From Pseudomonadota bacterium (GTDB lineage Bacteria > Desulfobacterota > Desulfovibrionia > Desulfovibrionales > Desulfovibrionaceae), in contig JAHJLB010000004.1 of assembly GCA_018822105.1 (NCBI GenBank), positions 1 to 45,008 on the forward strand: 45,008 nucleotides of DNA, given 5' to 3'. Below the pieces are notes generated by a model that was not told the origin of the DNA, searched no databases, and worked only from the letters and a program-made list of their open reading frames with translations. Numbering within the stretch: position 1 is the first letter of the stretch; each line of letters begins with the position of its first letter. Shown here piece after piece: positions 31,395 to 39,441 of this stretch. Position numbers and translations under genes: made by a program.

Positions 31395-32768
31395 ATGTCT
31401 GGAAATATTCTCATCCTGGACGACGAGCAGAACTACCTGCTGGTGCTCGACGCCATCCTGTCCGACGCCGGCTACAAGGTCACCACCCTGTCGGACCCGG
31501 AAATGGGCCTGGCCTTCCTTGAGGAGTCCGAGGTCGATGTGGTGGTCACGGACATGAAGATGCCCAAGCTCACGGGCAAGGAGGTGCTGGACCACATCAA
31601 GAAGCACTACTCCTACATCCCGGTGCTCATCATGACCGCCTTCGGCAGCATCGAGGCCGCGGTGGAGGCCATGCGCACCGGCGCCTTCGACTACATCACC
31701 AAGCCCTTCAGCAACGAGGAGCTGCTGCTGTCCATCTCCAAGGCCATGCAGTTCGCCCGGGCCCAGCAGGAGAACCGCCATCTGCGCCAGCAGATCCAGG
31801 AGCGCTTCGGTCCGGAGAACATCGTGGCCAGGGACAAGAGCATGCGCCACGTGCTGGACATGGTCCACCGCGCCGCGCCCAGCCGCAGCACCGTGCTCGT
31901 CACCGGCGAGTCCGGCACGGGCAAGGAGCTGGTGGCCAAGGCCATCCACAACCAGTCCCCGCGCAAGGACGGCCCCTTCATCTCGGTCAACTGCATGGCG
32001 CTCAACACCGGCGTGCTGGAGAGCGAGCTCTTCGGCCACGAGAAGGGCAGCTTCACGGGCGCCGTGTCGCGGCGGCGCGGGCGCTTCGAGCTGGCGGACA
32101 AGGGCACCCTGTTTCTGGACGAGATCGGCGAGCTCTCCCACGACATGCAGGTGAAGCTTTTGCGCGTGCTGCAGGAGCGCTGCTTCGAGCGCGTGGGCGG
32201 CACGGACCAGATCGAGGTGGACATCCGCATCGTGGCCGCCACCAACCGCGACCTGACCAAGGCCGTGGCCGACGGGCGCTTCCGCGAGGACCTGTTCTAC
32301 CGGCTGAACGTGGTCAGCATCCACCTGCCGCCCCTGCGCGAGCGGCGCGAGGACATCCCGTTTCTGGCCGCGCATTTCCTGGACCGCTACGCCCGCGAGA
32401 ACGGGCGCGAGTTCAAGGGCTTCACCGCCCCGGCCATGGACTACCTCTCGGCCTACGAGTGGCCGGGCAATGTGCGCCAGCTGGAGAACGTCATCGAGCG
32501 CTGCGTGGTGCTCTCCTCGGGCGACACCGTGGACGCCGAGGACCTGCCGCCGGAGATCAAGGACGAGGAGTCGCAGTTCAAGAGCGCCGTGGACCTCCTG
32601 CCCACCAAGCTGGACCTCTCGGAGACCCTGGAGAAGATCGAGGCCGCGGTGATCCGCCGGGCCCTGGTGCGGGCGGACTTCGTGCAGGTGAAGGCCGGCG
32701 AGCTGTTGAACGTGTCCAAGAGCCTGCTCCAGTACAAGTTGAAGAAATACAATATTTCGGCCAAGTAG
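31395..32768 (+). CDS. NtrC-family sigma54-dependent response regulator
   Basis: 457 residues. Receiver: D10/E11, phospho-site D53 in VVTDMKMP, K103. AAA+ domain: Walker A GESGTGKE (171-178), Walker B LFLDEIGEL (D242/E243), arginine-rich LREDLFYRLNV-type segment, and the sigma54-contact loop reading GSFTGA (218-223) instead of the usual GAFTGA. C-terminal Fis-type helix-turn-helix: VKAGELLNVSKSLLQYKLKKY. It should activate RNA polymerase-sigma54 after phosphorylation by the kinase just upstream. CGGAG precedes the ATG. The targets are unknown; I saw no clear -24/-12 promoter in the adjacent gap 32769-32934. Confidence 0.95.
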   Translation: MSGNILILDDEQNYLLVLDAILSDAGYKVTTLSDPEMGLAFLEESEVDVVVTDMKMPKLTGKEVLDHIKKHYSYIPVLIMTAFGSIEAAVEAMRTGAFDYITKPFSNEELLLSISKAMQFARAQQENRHLRQQIQERFGPENIVARDKSMRHVLDMVHRAAPSRSTVLVTGESGTGKELVAKAIHNQSPRKDGPFISVNCMALNTGVLESELFGHEKGSFTGAVSRRRGRFELADKGTLFLDEIGELSHDMQVKLLRVLQERCFERVGGTDQIEVDIRIVAATNRDLTKAVADGRFREDLFYRLNVVSIHLPPLRERREDIPFLAAHFLDRYARENGREFKGFTAPAMDYLSAYEWPGNVRQLENVIERCVVLSSGDTVDAEDLPPEIKDEESQFKSAVDLLPTKLDLSETLEKIEAAVIRRALVRADFVQVKAGELLNVSKSLLQYKLKKYNISAK

Positions 32769-32934
32769 CCAGGGCTGAGGCCCCTGCTGCGCCTTTGCCG
32801 GCCGGGGGATCCGCGGCAGACCGCTCATCGGCGGCGGCTGACGCCAGCCCCGCCCAAGGGCCTCGCCCCTGCGCAGGCCCGTCCGGGCGCGCTGAAGACC
32901 CTGTCCCGCCGCGCGGGCGGAGTGAGGAGAAGTC

Positions 32935-33834
32935 ATGGAATTGAGCGCACAAAAGAAGCGGCTTCTGGTCCGGGCAGCCCTGGGCCTGGTGGCCGTGGGG
33001 GTGGCGATCCTCGTGGCCCTGGCCCTTTCGGGCAAGGGCGGCCCGCAGTTCCGGGAGGTCTTTGGCCGCAACATCCAGAAGGCCCGGCTGGTGGCGCGCA
33101 TGCGCGTCAGCCTGGCCGCCGTGTCCGAGGCCGAGAAGAGCGCCGTGCTGGCCGAGACCGACGCGGACTCGGTGGAATACGCCCAGCATGCGCGGCAGTC
33201 CCTGGACCAGATGGCCGCGGCCCTGGCCGAGTGCAAGGGACTGGTCAGCGCTCCCTCGCCCGACGCGGACATCGTCAGGCGCCTGGAGGCGGCCTTTGCC
33301 GAGTACCGCAAGGCCAACGAGGAGGTCCTCGTCCTGGCCGTGCAGAACACCAACGTGAAGGCCCAGGCCCTGTCCTTTGACCGCGCCACGGCGGCCCTGG
33401 CGCGCATGGAGCAGGCCCTGGCGCCGTATCTGGACGGCCTGCGCGGCAACGCCAAGACGGGCCGGGCGGCCGCCCGCGCCCTGGCCGAGGCCCTGCGCAT
33501 CCAGACCCTGCACGCCCCGCACATCATGGAGAAGAGCGAGGCGCGCATGACCGAGCTGGAGCAGCGCATGGTGGCGGCCGACAGGCTGGCGCGGGCGTCC
33601 CTGGCGTATCTTTCCGGCCTGGGCGGGGCGGACGCGGCGGTTCCGGCCCTGGCCGCCTACGAGGAATTTCAGAAGCTCACCCAGGAGGTGCTGCGGCTCT
33701 CGCGCGAGAACACCAACGTGCGCTCCCTGGTGCTGACCCTGGACCGCAAGACCAAGGCCCAGGCCATGTGCGAAGAGGCCCTGGGGGCCCTGGAAGAGAA
33801 GGTCCACACGGACATGGCCAAGAGCACCAAGTAG
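32935..33834 (+). CDS. Membrane-anchored protein with two MCP-type four-helix sensor modules and no output domain
   Basis: 299 residues. One N-terminal membrane anchor (about 9-32) is followed by an entirely helical outer part. Two homologous halves are visible: NEEVLVLAVQNTNVKAQALSF near 128-147 and TQEVLRLSRENTNVRSLVLTL near 249-269, 121 residues apart. The ENTNVRSL block is common in the four-helix-bundle ligand domains of chemoreceptors. There is no HAMP, methyl-accepting, kinase or GGDEF part. It could be a periplasmic ligand binder or a decoy partner for a sensor, such as the kinase two genes upstream. GAGGAG precedes the ATG. Function is unknown. Confidence 0.8.
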   Translation: MELSAQKKRLLVRAALGLVAVGVAILVALALSGKGGPQFREVFGRNIQKARLVARMRVSLAAVSEAEKSAVLAETDADSVEYAQHARQSLDQMAAALAECKGLVSAPSPDADIVRRLEAAFAEYRKANEEVLVLAVQNTNVKAQALSFDRATAALARMEQALAPYLDGLRGNAKTGRAAARALAEALRIQTLHAPHIMEKSEARMTELEQRMVAADRLARASLAYLSGLGGADAAVPALAAYEEFQKLTQEVLRLSRENTNVRSLVLTLDRKTKAQAMCEEALGALEEKVHTDMAKSTK

Positions 33835-33911
33835 CTGGGGGCGGACCCGGCGGCCGGGGGAAGCCCCTGCGGGTTGACGCGAAGAAGAGGAGAGCCCCCC
33901 CATGGGGATTC

Positions 33912-33933
33912 CCCAAGGGGCATGTCCCTTGGG
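33912..33933. repeat. REP-like palindromic intergenic element
   Basis: CCCAAGGG (33912-33919) and CCCTTGGG (33926-33933) form an 8-bp stem with a six-base loop. They lie within a G/C-run-rich stretch 33890-33965 that also contains CCCCATGGGG. The base pattern differs from the coding DNA on both sides, as in dispersed palindromic elements. Only one clear copy is in the window, so family status is unproven. Confidence 0.35.
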
Positions 33934-33987
33934 CGGAGGGGGTTTGGGGGAGGCGGAGCCTCGCCCGAACAGCTACAAGGAAACGCA

Positions 33988-34875
33988 ATGCACGGACGAC
34001 TGCTCAAGGCCGACGGCCTGCTTCTGCTCACCGCGCTCATCTGGGGCGCGGCCTTTGTGGCCCAGCGCATGGGCATGGAGCATGTGGGCCCGTTCACGTT
34101 CAACGGCGTGCGCTTCATGCTCGGCGCCCTGGCCCTGCAGCCGCTCATCTGGCGCATGCAGCGCACCAGGGCCAGCGAGGGCGGCGCCTCGGGCCTGGAT
34201 TCCTCGCGCCTGATCCGCTGCGGCCTGCTGGCCGGAACGGTGCTCTTCGCCGGGGCCGCGCTGCAGCAGGTGGGCATGGTCTACACCACGGCGGGCAAGG
34301 CGGGCTTCATCACCGGCCTCTACGTGGTCATGGTGCCGCTGTTCGGGCTGGCCCTGGGCCAGCGCGCGGGCCTGGGCACCTGGCTGGGCGTGGCCGCCGC
34401 CGCCGTGGGCCTGTACCTGCTCTCGGTGAACGAGGATTTCAGCATCGCCTTCGGCGACGTGCTGGAGCTCATCGGCGCGGTGTTCTGGGCCGGGCACGTG
34501 CTGCTCATCGGGCGGCTCTCCCCGGGCATGGACGCCACGGACGCCGTGAAGCTGGCCTCGGCGCAGTTCCTCATGTGCTCGCTCTTGAGCCTGGGCGTGG
34601 CCGCCGCCCTGGAACCCGTCACCCTGGCCGGGATCTCCGCCGCCGCCGTGCCCATCCTCTACGGCGGCCTCATGAGCGTGGGCGTCGCCTACACCCTGCA
34701 GGTCGTTGCCCAGCGCGACGCCAACCCGGCGCACGCGGCCATCATCCTGAGCCTGGAGGCGGTGTTCGCGGCCCTGGCCGGATATTTCGTCCTGGGCGAG
34801 GTGCTGGCCCTGCGCGCCCTCATCGGCTGCGGCCTCATGCTGGCGGGCATGCTGGTGTCACAGCTCCGGCCCTGA
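33988..34875 (+). CDS. EamA/DMT-superfamily transporter
   Basis: 295 residues with about ten membrane helices in two EamA repeats (about 5-135 and 148-290). Family features are LLTALIWGAAFVAQRMGMEHVGPFTFNGVRF in the first repeat and GGLMSVGVAYTLQVVAQRDANPAHAAIILSLEAVFAAL in the second. Members export or exchange small metabolites such as amino acids; the substrate cannot be read. The start at 33988 has AAGGA upstream; a longer frame through the palindromic element is rejected. It is convergent with the coiled-coil gene. Confidence 0.92.
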   Translation: MHGRLLKADGLLLLTALIWGAAFVAQRMGMEHVGPFTFNGVRFMLGALALQPLIWRMQRTRASEGGASGLDSSRLIRCGLLAGTVLFAGAALQQVGMVYTTAGKAGFITGLYVVMVPLFGLALGQRAGLGTWLGVAAAAVGLYLLSVNEDFSIAFGDVLELIGAVFWAGHVLLIGRLSPGMDATDAVKLASAQFLMCSLLSLGVAAALEPVTLAGISAAAVPILYGGLMSVGVAYTLQVVAQRDANPAHAAIILSLEAVFAALAGYFVLGEVLALRALIGCGLMLAGMLVSQLRP

Positions 34876-34916
34876 GCCCGAAAGCCGCGTCGGAAGCTTG
34901 GCGCAAAGGCTCGGCC

Positions 34917-35225
34917 TCAGTACAGCCCGGCGTGCTCCGGCCCGTCGATCTTGGCGCAGGTTTCGTCCATGTAGCGCACCATGTCCTCGTAGATCCGCTC
35001 CATGGAGGCCTTGAACTTGTGCCAGCCGTCGTCCGGGGTGGCCTGTGCCTGCAGCAGCTGGTCGCGCAGCTCGTCGCGGCGGGCCTTGAGGAAATAGTAG
35101 GTCTTTTCGCGCTCCATGCGGGCCTGTTCGCTCTTGGGCCTTGGCCGTGCCGCCAGCCGCGCCAGCTTGTCGTCGAACTCCTTGAGCCTGACATCCATTT
35201 CCGTCATGAACTGCTGCCTGACCAT
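34917..35225 (-). CDS. Coiled-coil hypothetical protein, 102 residues
   Basis: Highly charged and helical: DVRLKEFDDKLARLAARPRPK, then KTYYFLKARRDELRDQLLQAQ, then a C-terminal segment WHKFKASMERIYEDMVRYMDE. There is no signal or membrane segment. A strong GGAGGAT site precedes the ATG at 35225. It is a single gene divergent from dapF. It probably self-associates through coiled coils; no function is known to me. Confidence 0.75.
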   Translation of the reverse strand: MVRQQFMTEMDVRLKEFDDKLARLAARPRPKSEQARMEREKTYYFLKARRDELRDQLLQAQATPDDGWHKFKASMERIYEDMVRYMDETCAKIDGPEHAGLY

Positions 35226-35366
35226 GGCCCATCCTCCGGCGTTTGCGGTGTTCTGCGGGGTCGGATCGCGAAGCTGATTGCCTCAAACATACGACACTAT
35301 GAAGGCCGTGTCCATGCCTTCGGAGGATTTGCCGGGCGCTTTGGCGCGCCCCGCGGGCCGGAGCCC

Positions 35367-35395
35367 TTGACGAAGGGGCGGCAAATGCTTTCTAT
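35367..35395 (+). promoter_or_regulatory. Candidate promoter of dapF
   Basis: TTGACG (35367-35372) matches the -35 consensus at five of six positions. With a 17-base spacer the -10 is TTCTAT (35390-35395), a weaker match. The predicted start is near 35402, giving a short leader with GGAGGA at 35413-35418. It lies in the 203-base divergent gap. Confidence 0.35.
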
Positions 35396-35428
35396 TCCCC
35401 GCACGTCATGAGCGGAGGAACCCCGGAA

Positions 35429-36292
35429 ATGAGCACCATGTTCGGCGCGCGCGCGCCCTTTTACAAGCTGCAGGGCTGCGGCAACGACTTCGTGGCCATC
35501 GACAACCGCGTGCTGCGCCTGCCCGAGGCCCAGATGGCCGAGTGGGCGCGCAGGATCTGCCCGAGGGCCTTTGGCGTGGGGGCGGACGGCCTGTTCTTCC
35601 TGGATGCCCCGGGCGCTGTGCAGGATGCCGACTACCGCTGGCATTTCTTCAACGCCGACGGCTCGCGCGCGGAGATGTGCGGCAACGCCAGCCGCTGCGC
35701 CGGGCGCCTGGCCCACGCCCTGGGCCTGGCCGGGGAGCGCCAGCGCCTGGCCACGGATGCCGGGGTCATCGCCATCGAGGTCCTGCCCGAGGCGGGCCAG
35801 GTCAAGGTGCAGCTCACCCAGCCCGACGGCCTGAGCCTCGGCCTGTGGCTGAGCGTGCTGGGCCGCGAAACCGAGGTGCATTTCGTGAACACCGGGGTGC
35901 CCCATGCTGTGGTGTTCGTGGACGAAGTGCGCGAGGCGGACGTGGCCGCCGTGGGCCGCGCCCTGCGCTTCCACGAGCATTTCGCCCCGGCGGGGACCAA
36001 CGCCAATTTCGCCCAGGTGCTGGACTCCGGGCGCGCCCTGGTGCGCACCTACGAGCGCGGGGTGGAGGCCGAGACCCTGGCCTGCGGCACGGGCGTCTCC
36101 GCCGTGCAGGTGGTGGCCCAGGCCCTGGGCCGGACCGGGCCCCGCCTGGCCTGCACCACCGCCAGCGGCGAGGTGCTGGTGACCAGCCTGGAGGGCGGCA
36201 GCGTGTTCCTGCAGGGCGCGGCGGAGCTGACCTTCACGGGCGAGCTGAACCTTCCGGCCCTGGGGCTGCCCCTGCCCGGCGAGGGGGCCTGA
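35429..36292 (+). CDS. dapF: Diaminopimelate epimerase
   Basis: 287 residues. It interconverts LL- and meso-diaminopimelate for lysine and peptidoglycan. The active-site cysteines are C84 in AEMCGNASRC and C219 in LACGTGVSA. The N-terminus FYKLQGCGNDFVAIDNR and HFVNTGVPHAVVF are typical. The first Cys motif is NASRC where most enzymes have NGxRC, a conservative change. Of three nearby ATGs, the one at 35429 has GGAGGA at a workable distance. There is no lysA neighbour. Confidence 0.94.
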   Translation: MSTMFGARAPFYKLQGCGNDFVAIDNRVLRLPEAQMAEWARRICPRAFGVGADGLFFLDAPGAVQDADYRWHFFNADGSRAEMCGNASRCAGRLAHALGLAGERQRLATDAGVIAIEVLPEAGQVKVQLTQPDGLSLGLWLSVLGRETEVHFVNTGVPHAVVFVDEVREADVAAVGRALRFHEHFAPAGTNANFAQVLDSGRALVRTYERGVEAETLACGTGVSAVQVVAQALGRTGPRLACTTASGEVLVTSLEGGSVFLQGAAELTFTGELNLPALGLPLPGEGA

Positions 36293-36540
36293 GCGCGCCG
36301 TTGCAAGGCCTCCTGGCGACAGGCGGCCGCTCCCGAAGCCCTGCCCCTTGCGCCAGGCAGTGGCCCGGCCTGCGGGGCGTTGCCGCCTTCAGGCGTCCCT
36401 GGCCCGGGAATGCGGCAGAGGCGGGAATGCATCTTGCATGAAATTCTGGGCGTACAGGCCGGGGGGCAGGGGTGCCCCGCGCGGGGCGCCGGCTACGCCG
36501 GCAGCCCAGCCGGCGGCAGTTCTACGGAGGCGGCAAGCAT

Positions 36541-37464
36541 TTGAACCCCACAGACACCTGCATCCTCGCCCATGAGGCCTGCGGTCGGTCGGGACGGCCA
36601 GTGGCGAGCGTGGTCATCCCCTGCCACAACTACGCCCGGTTCCTGCCGCAGTGCCTGGAGTCCCTGCTGTGCCAGGGGCTGGATCCGGCCGGCCTGGAAG
36701 TGGTCTTTGTGGACGACGCGAGCAGCGACGGCGCCCTCGGCGTGGCGGCCTCCCTCCTTGGCGCCATGCCCTTCGGCTTCTGGCAGACCCTGGCCCTGCG
36801 CCGCGTGGGCAGGCCCGGGCCCGTGCGCAATGCCGGCCTGTCCGTGGCCAGGGGCGAACACCTCCTGTGCCTGGACCCGGACGACCAGCTCCTGCCGGGG
36901 TATGTGCCGCGCTGCCTGGAGGCCCTCGCCCAGGGGCGGGCGGACGTGGCCTATACCGGATATTTCGAGGAGCAGGACGGTGTGCGCCGGGAGGTGCTGC
37001 CGCCAGACTACCACCCCCTGCTCTTGGCCAACCAGAACATCCTGCACTCCGCCGCGCTGCTGCACCGCCGGGTCTGGGAGCGCGGCGCGCGCTACCGCAG
37101 CGCCACGGCCTATGAGGACTGGGACTTTTGGGTCCAGGCCGCCCTGCAGGAGGCGCGCTTCGTGCGCGTTGCGGAGCGCCTCTTCGTCTACCGCCAGCAC
37201 GGCCAGGGCTACTCGCGCCGGGCGCGCGCGGAGGACGGCCAGGCCAAGGCCCGCATCGTGCTGGACAACCAAGCCTTTTTTCCGCCCTGGACCAGGGCCT
37301 GGGCCCGGGCCCTGCAGCGCGGCGAGGCCTGGGCCAGGCCCCAGGCGCGCGGGATCATTCCGGTGCTGCGCGAGCACACGGACCTGCCCCTGGAAAGGGG
37401 CGCAGCGGCCCGCCCGGGTCCGCGCGGCGCAAGCCCGCTCCCGGCCGCTCCGGCGCAGCCGTGA
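36541..37464 (+). CDS. Family-2 (GT-A) glycosyltransferase
   Basis: About 307 residues. The fold is marked by VASVVIPCHNYARFLPQCLESLL, VVFVDDASSDGA, PGPVRNAGLSVARGEHLLCLDPDDQ (DxD-like donor/metal site) and AYEDWDFWVQAAL. No membrane segments are seen, so it acts in the cytoplasm or at the inner membrane face. The start is uncertain: TTG at 36541 has GGAGG ten bases upstream; a GTG at 36601 is the alternative. The C-terminal tail is Pro/Ala-rich. It lies 34 bases before the gspL-like gene and heads the secretion/glycosylation run. It may add a sugar to the lipid-linked glycan used by the oligosaccharyltransferase; donor unknown. The 248-base gap before it (36293-36540) is GC-rich with palindromic GCCGGC blocks and no visible gene. 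Confidence 0.82.
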   Translation: MNPTDTCILAHEACGRSGRPVASVVIPCHNYARFLPQCLESLLCQGLDPAGLEVVFVDDASSDGALGVAASLLGAMPFGFWQTLALRRVGRPGPVRNAGLSVARGEHLLCLDPDDQLLPGYVPRCLEALAQGRADVAYTGYFEEQDGVRREVLPPDYHPLLLANQNILHSAALLHRRVWERGARYRSATAYEDWDFWVQAALQEARFVRVAERLFVYRQHGQGYSRRARAEDGQAKARIVLDNQAFFPPWTRAWARALQRGEAWARPQARGIIPVLREHTDLPLERGAAARPGPRGASPLPAAPAQP

Positions 37465-37498
37465 TGGCTGGCGAAAACCTTGACCGGATGATGTGCGC

Positions 37499-38032
37499 AT
37501 GAGAAGCGACCCCGGGCCCCACCAGTGCCTTCCGGATTCCGAGCACCGCCGCTACGGGCGCATGCTTCTGGCCATAACCGTGGCCGGGGCGCTGTTCTGC
37601 GCCGGGCAGGGGCTGCGCTGGTGGCAGGAGTACGCCCGGGGCCGGCGCATGGAGCAGGCCGTGCATGAGGTCTATGAGCGCGCCCTGGGCGGCGATCCGG
37701 GCAAGTCGCCCTACGGGCGGCTCCAGTTCGAGCTGGGCAAGCTCCGGGCGGAGGCGTCCCAGCGCCTGGATCTGGTCGAGCTTTTGGCGGCGCTTTCGCG
37801 GCGCGCGCCGGAGGGGGTGCACATCACCGGCGTCACCATGGCCTCGCAGAACGGGGTGGTCGCCGGCACGGCGGCCAGCGGCGAAGACCTGGAACGGTAT
37901 CAGGCCGCCCTCGCCGCCGAAGGCTATTTCACCTTTTCCGTGCGCTCCGCCGACACGCACCTGTCCCCGGTGCGCTTCGAACTTTCGGTGAAGGCCCGCG
38001 ACCGCGCCGCGCCGCCCAAGGTGGACCAATGA
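37499..38032 (+). CDS. GspL-like protein reduced to membrane anchor and periplasmic domain
   Basis: 177 residues: a short cytoplasmic tail, one membrane span (about 22-39, MLLAITVAGALFCAGQGL), then a periplasmic ferredoxin-like part (about 60-165) with LDLVELLAALSRRAPEGVHITGVTM and EDLERYQAALAAEGYF, resembling the C-terminal domain of GspL/PilN. Full GspL is near 400 residues with an actin-like cytoplasmic domain that docks the GspE ATPase; this part is absent, and no frame upstream supplies it. Assignment rests on domain layout plus neighbours M, N, D and C. The start could be the GTG at 37493. Its stop overlaps the next start (ATGA). Confidence 0.6.
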   Translation: MRSDPGPHQCLPDSEHRRYGRMLLAITVAGALFCAGQGLRWWQEYARGRRMEQAVHEVYERALGGDPGKSPYGRLQFELGKLRAEASQRLDLVELLAALSRRAPEGVHITGVTMASQNGVVAGTAASGEDLERYQAALAAEGYFTFSVRSADTHLSPVRFELSVKARDRAAPPKVDQ

Positions 38033-38523
38033 CCTGGCGGAGCATGGCGCGGCTGACGCACCTCTCGGCCTCGGCCCAGCGCCGCCTGTGGCGGCTGGTG
38101 CTGCTGGCCTGGGCCGTGGGCCTGCTCGTCGCCTGGGCGGTGCTCTCGGCCTTCACCCGCGTGGCCGAAAAGCTGTACGAGGACGCTGGGCAGACCTATG
38201 TCATGGTGGCCCCCCTGGCCGCGGAGGTCATGGACCTGCGCGCCCGGCGCAAGGCCCTGGGCGACGTTCCGCCGCTGCAGGCGGCGGAGCAGGTGGCCCG
38301 CTCGGCGGGCATCGGGCCGGACCGCCTGCGCATTCTGCCCGTACAGGGCATCCAGGGGCTGGAGTCGCTGACGCTCACGGCGCGCGGCCTCACCCTGCGC
38401 GAGCTGGTGGAGATCCTGCGCGACCTGCGTCTGCAGGCCGGGCTGTTCACGGAATCGGCGACGATATTTCCCACACCGGGCAACGACAAGCGCGTGGACC
38501 TGGACATGGTCCTGACGCACTAG
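38029..38523 (+). CDS. GspM-like inner-membrane platform protein
   Basis: 164 residues: a short N-terminal tail (LTHLSASAQRRLWRL), one membrane span (about 22-43), then a periplasmic part with helix and a ferredoxin-like half (PLQAAEQVARSAGIGPDRLRILPVQ, LTLRELVEILRDLRLQAG). This matches the GspM layout and size, and it follows a GspL-like gene with overlapping stop and start. In type II secretion, GspL and GspM pair in the inner membrane. Sequence in GspM is poorly conserved, so the call depends mainly on context. Confidence 0.6.
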   Translation: MTWRSMARLTHLSASAQRRLWRLVLLAWAVGLLVAWAVLSAFTRVAEKLYEDAGQTYVMVAPLAAEVMDLRARRKALGDVPPLQAAEQVARSAGIGPDRLRILPVQGIQGLESLTLTARGLTLRELVEILRDLRLQAGLFTESATIFPTPGNDKRVDLDMVLTH

Positions 38524-38536
38524 GGCCGGAGCGCAC

Positions 38537-39340
38537 ATGGACACAGAGCGGAGACACCCGGCCGAAGGCGGCGCCCCCGAAGAGCCCGTGTTCGCGGAGC
38601 GGCGCGGCCTGCGCGCCCTGGGCGGGGCGGGGCTTCTGGCCCTGTGCCTGGGGCTTGCGGCCGGATTGGTGCTCTACCTGCCCTGGGACACCATCTGGAC
38701 CCAGGGCCTGAAGCGCTATGGCGCGCGCCACCCGGAGCTGCACCTGACCTGGCAGAACGTGGACCGCGCCGGGCCGCTCAGCTTCCGCATCAACGGCCTG
38801 TCCATCGAGCCGCCGGGCTGGAGCGTTTCACCCCGCATGCAGTGGGTGGACGTGCGCCTTGGCGTCACCCCGCAGCTGACCCTGCGCCTGGACAGCGGCG
38901 GCCGCGAGGCCAGGCTGCTGTACTTCGACACCGGCTCCTTCGACCTTGGGGGGCAGGTCAACCTGGCCTGCCTGGGCCGCCGCGACATCCGCGGCAGTGT
39001 GGATATCCGCGCCGAGGGGCTCTACCTGCGCGACCAGGATGTGCTGGCGCGCGGCTTTCTCGACCTGCGCGGCCAGTCGCTGCACATGCCCGGCAGCCAG
39101 TGGCTGGGCGATGCCGCCCTGGCGCTGGAATACCAGGACGGCACCCTGCGCATTCGCTCCTTCACCCTGCGCGCCCCGGTCCAGGTGCGCGCCGAGGGCA
39201 CGGCGGCGCTGCGCCCTGGCTCGCTGCTCGGCTCGCCCTACACCGTGTCCGGGGAAATCATCCGCGGGCGGGACACCTTTTCCTTCACCACGGCGGGCAT
39301 CCTGGGGGATTTCCTGGGCCAGGCTGCCCTGCCGGAGTGA
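38537..39340 (+). CDS. GspN-like (type II secretion protein N) membrane protein
   Basis: 267 residues: a cytoplasmic tail rich in Glu/Pro, one membrane span (about 29-48, GGAGLLALCLGLAAGLVLYL), then a beta-rich outer domain with repeated short strands (LHLTWQNV, FRINGLSIEPPG, VDVRLGVTPQLTLRL, GQVNLACLG, GSVDIRAEGLYL). This matches the GspN family found in some type II loci. It follows the gspM-like gene by 13 bases. GspN has no fixed role and is missing from many systems. Confidence 0.65.
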   Translation: MDTERRHPAEGGAPEEPVFAERRGLRALGGAGLLALCLGLAAGLVLYLPWDTIWTQGLKRYGARHPELHLTWQNVDRAGPLSFRINGLSIEPPGWSVSPRMQWVDVRLGVTPQLTLRLDSGGREARLLYFDTGSFDLGGQVNLACLGRRDIRGSVDIRAEGLYLRDQDVLARGFLDLRGQSLHMPGSQWLGDAALALEYQDGTLRIRSFTLRAPVQVRAEGTAALRPGSLLGSPYTVSGEIIRGRDTFSFTTAGILGDFLGQAALPE

Positions 39341-39441
39341 ATTGCCCTCGGGCGTAAAAGCAGATACAATTGCGTGATGGGCACGCACCTGAAGCCTTGG
39401 CTGCGCGGGGGGATATCCCTGCGGCCATGAGGGAGTTCTGC

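Noticed and set aside
31380-33569. 729-residue minus-strand frame
   Set aside because: It is antisense to the sigma54 regulator and the four-helix protein; composition is shadow-like.
35281-35320. Possible sigma70 promoter for dapF at the ATTGCC/TATGAA pair
   Set aside because: The spacer is only about 14 bases; the TTGACG site at 35367 is better placed.
37464-37502. 12-codon peptide between the GT2 and gspL-like genes
   Set aside because: It has an ATG overlapping the GT2 stop and a stop overlapping the gspL-like start, but no ribosome site; chance is enough to explain it.
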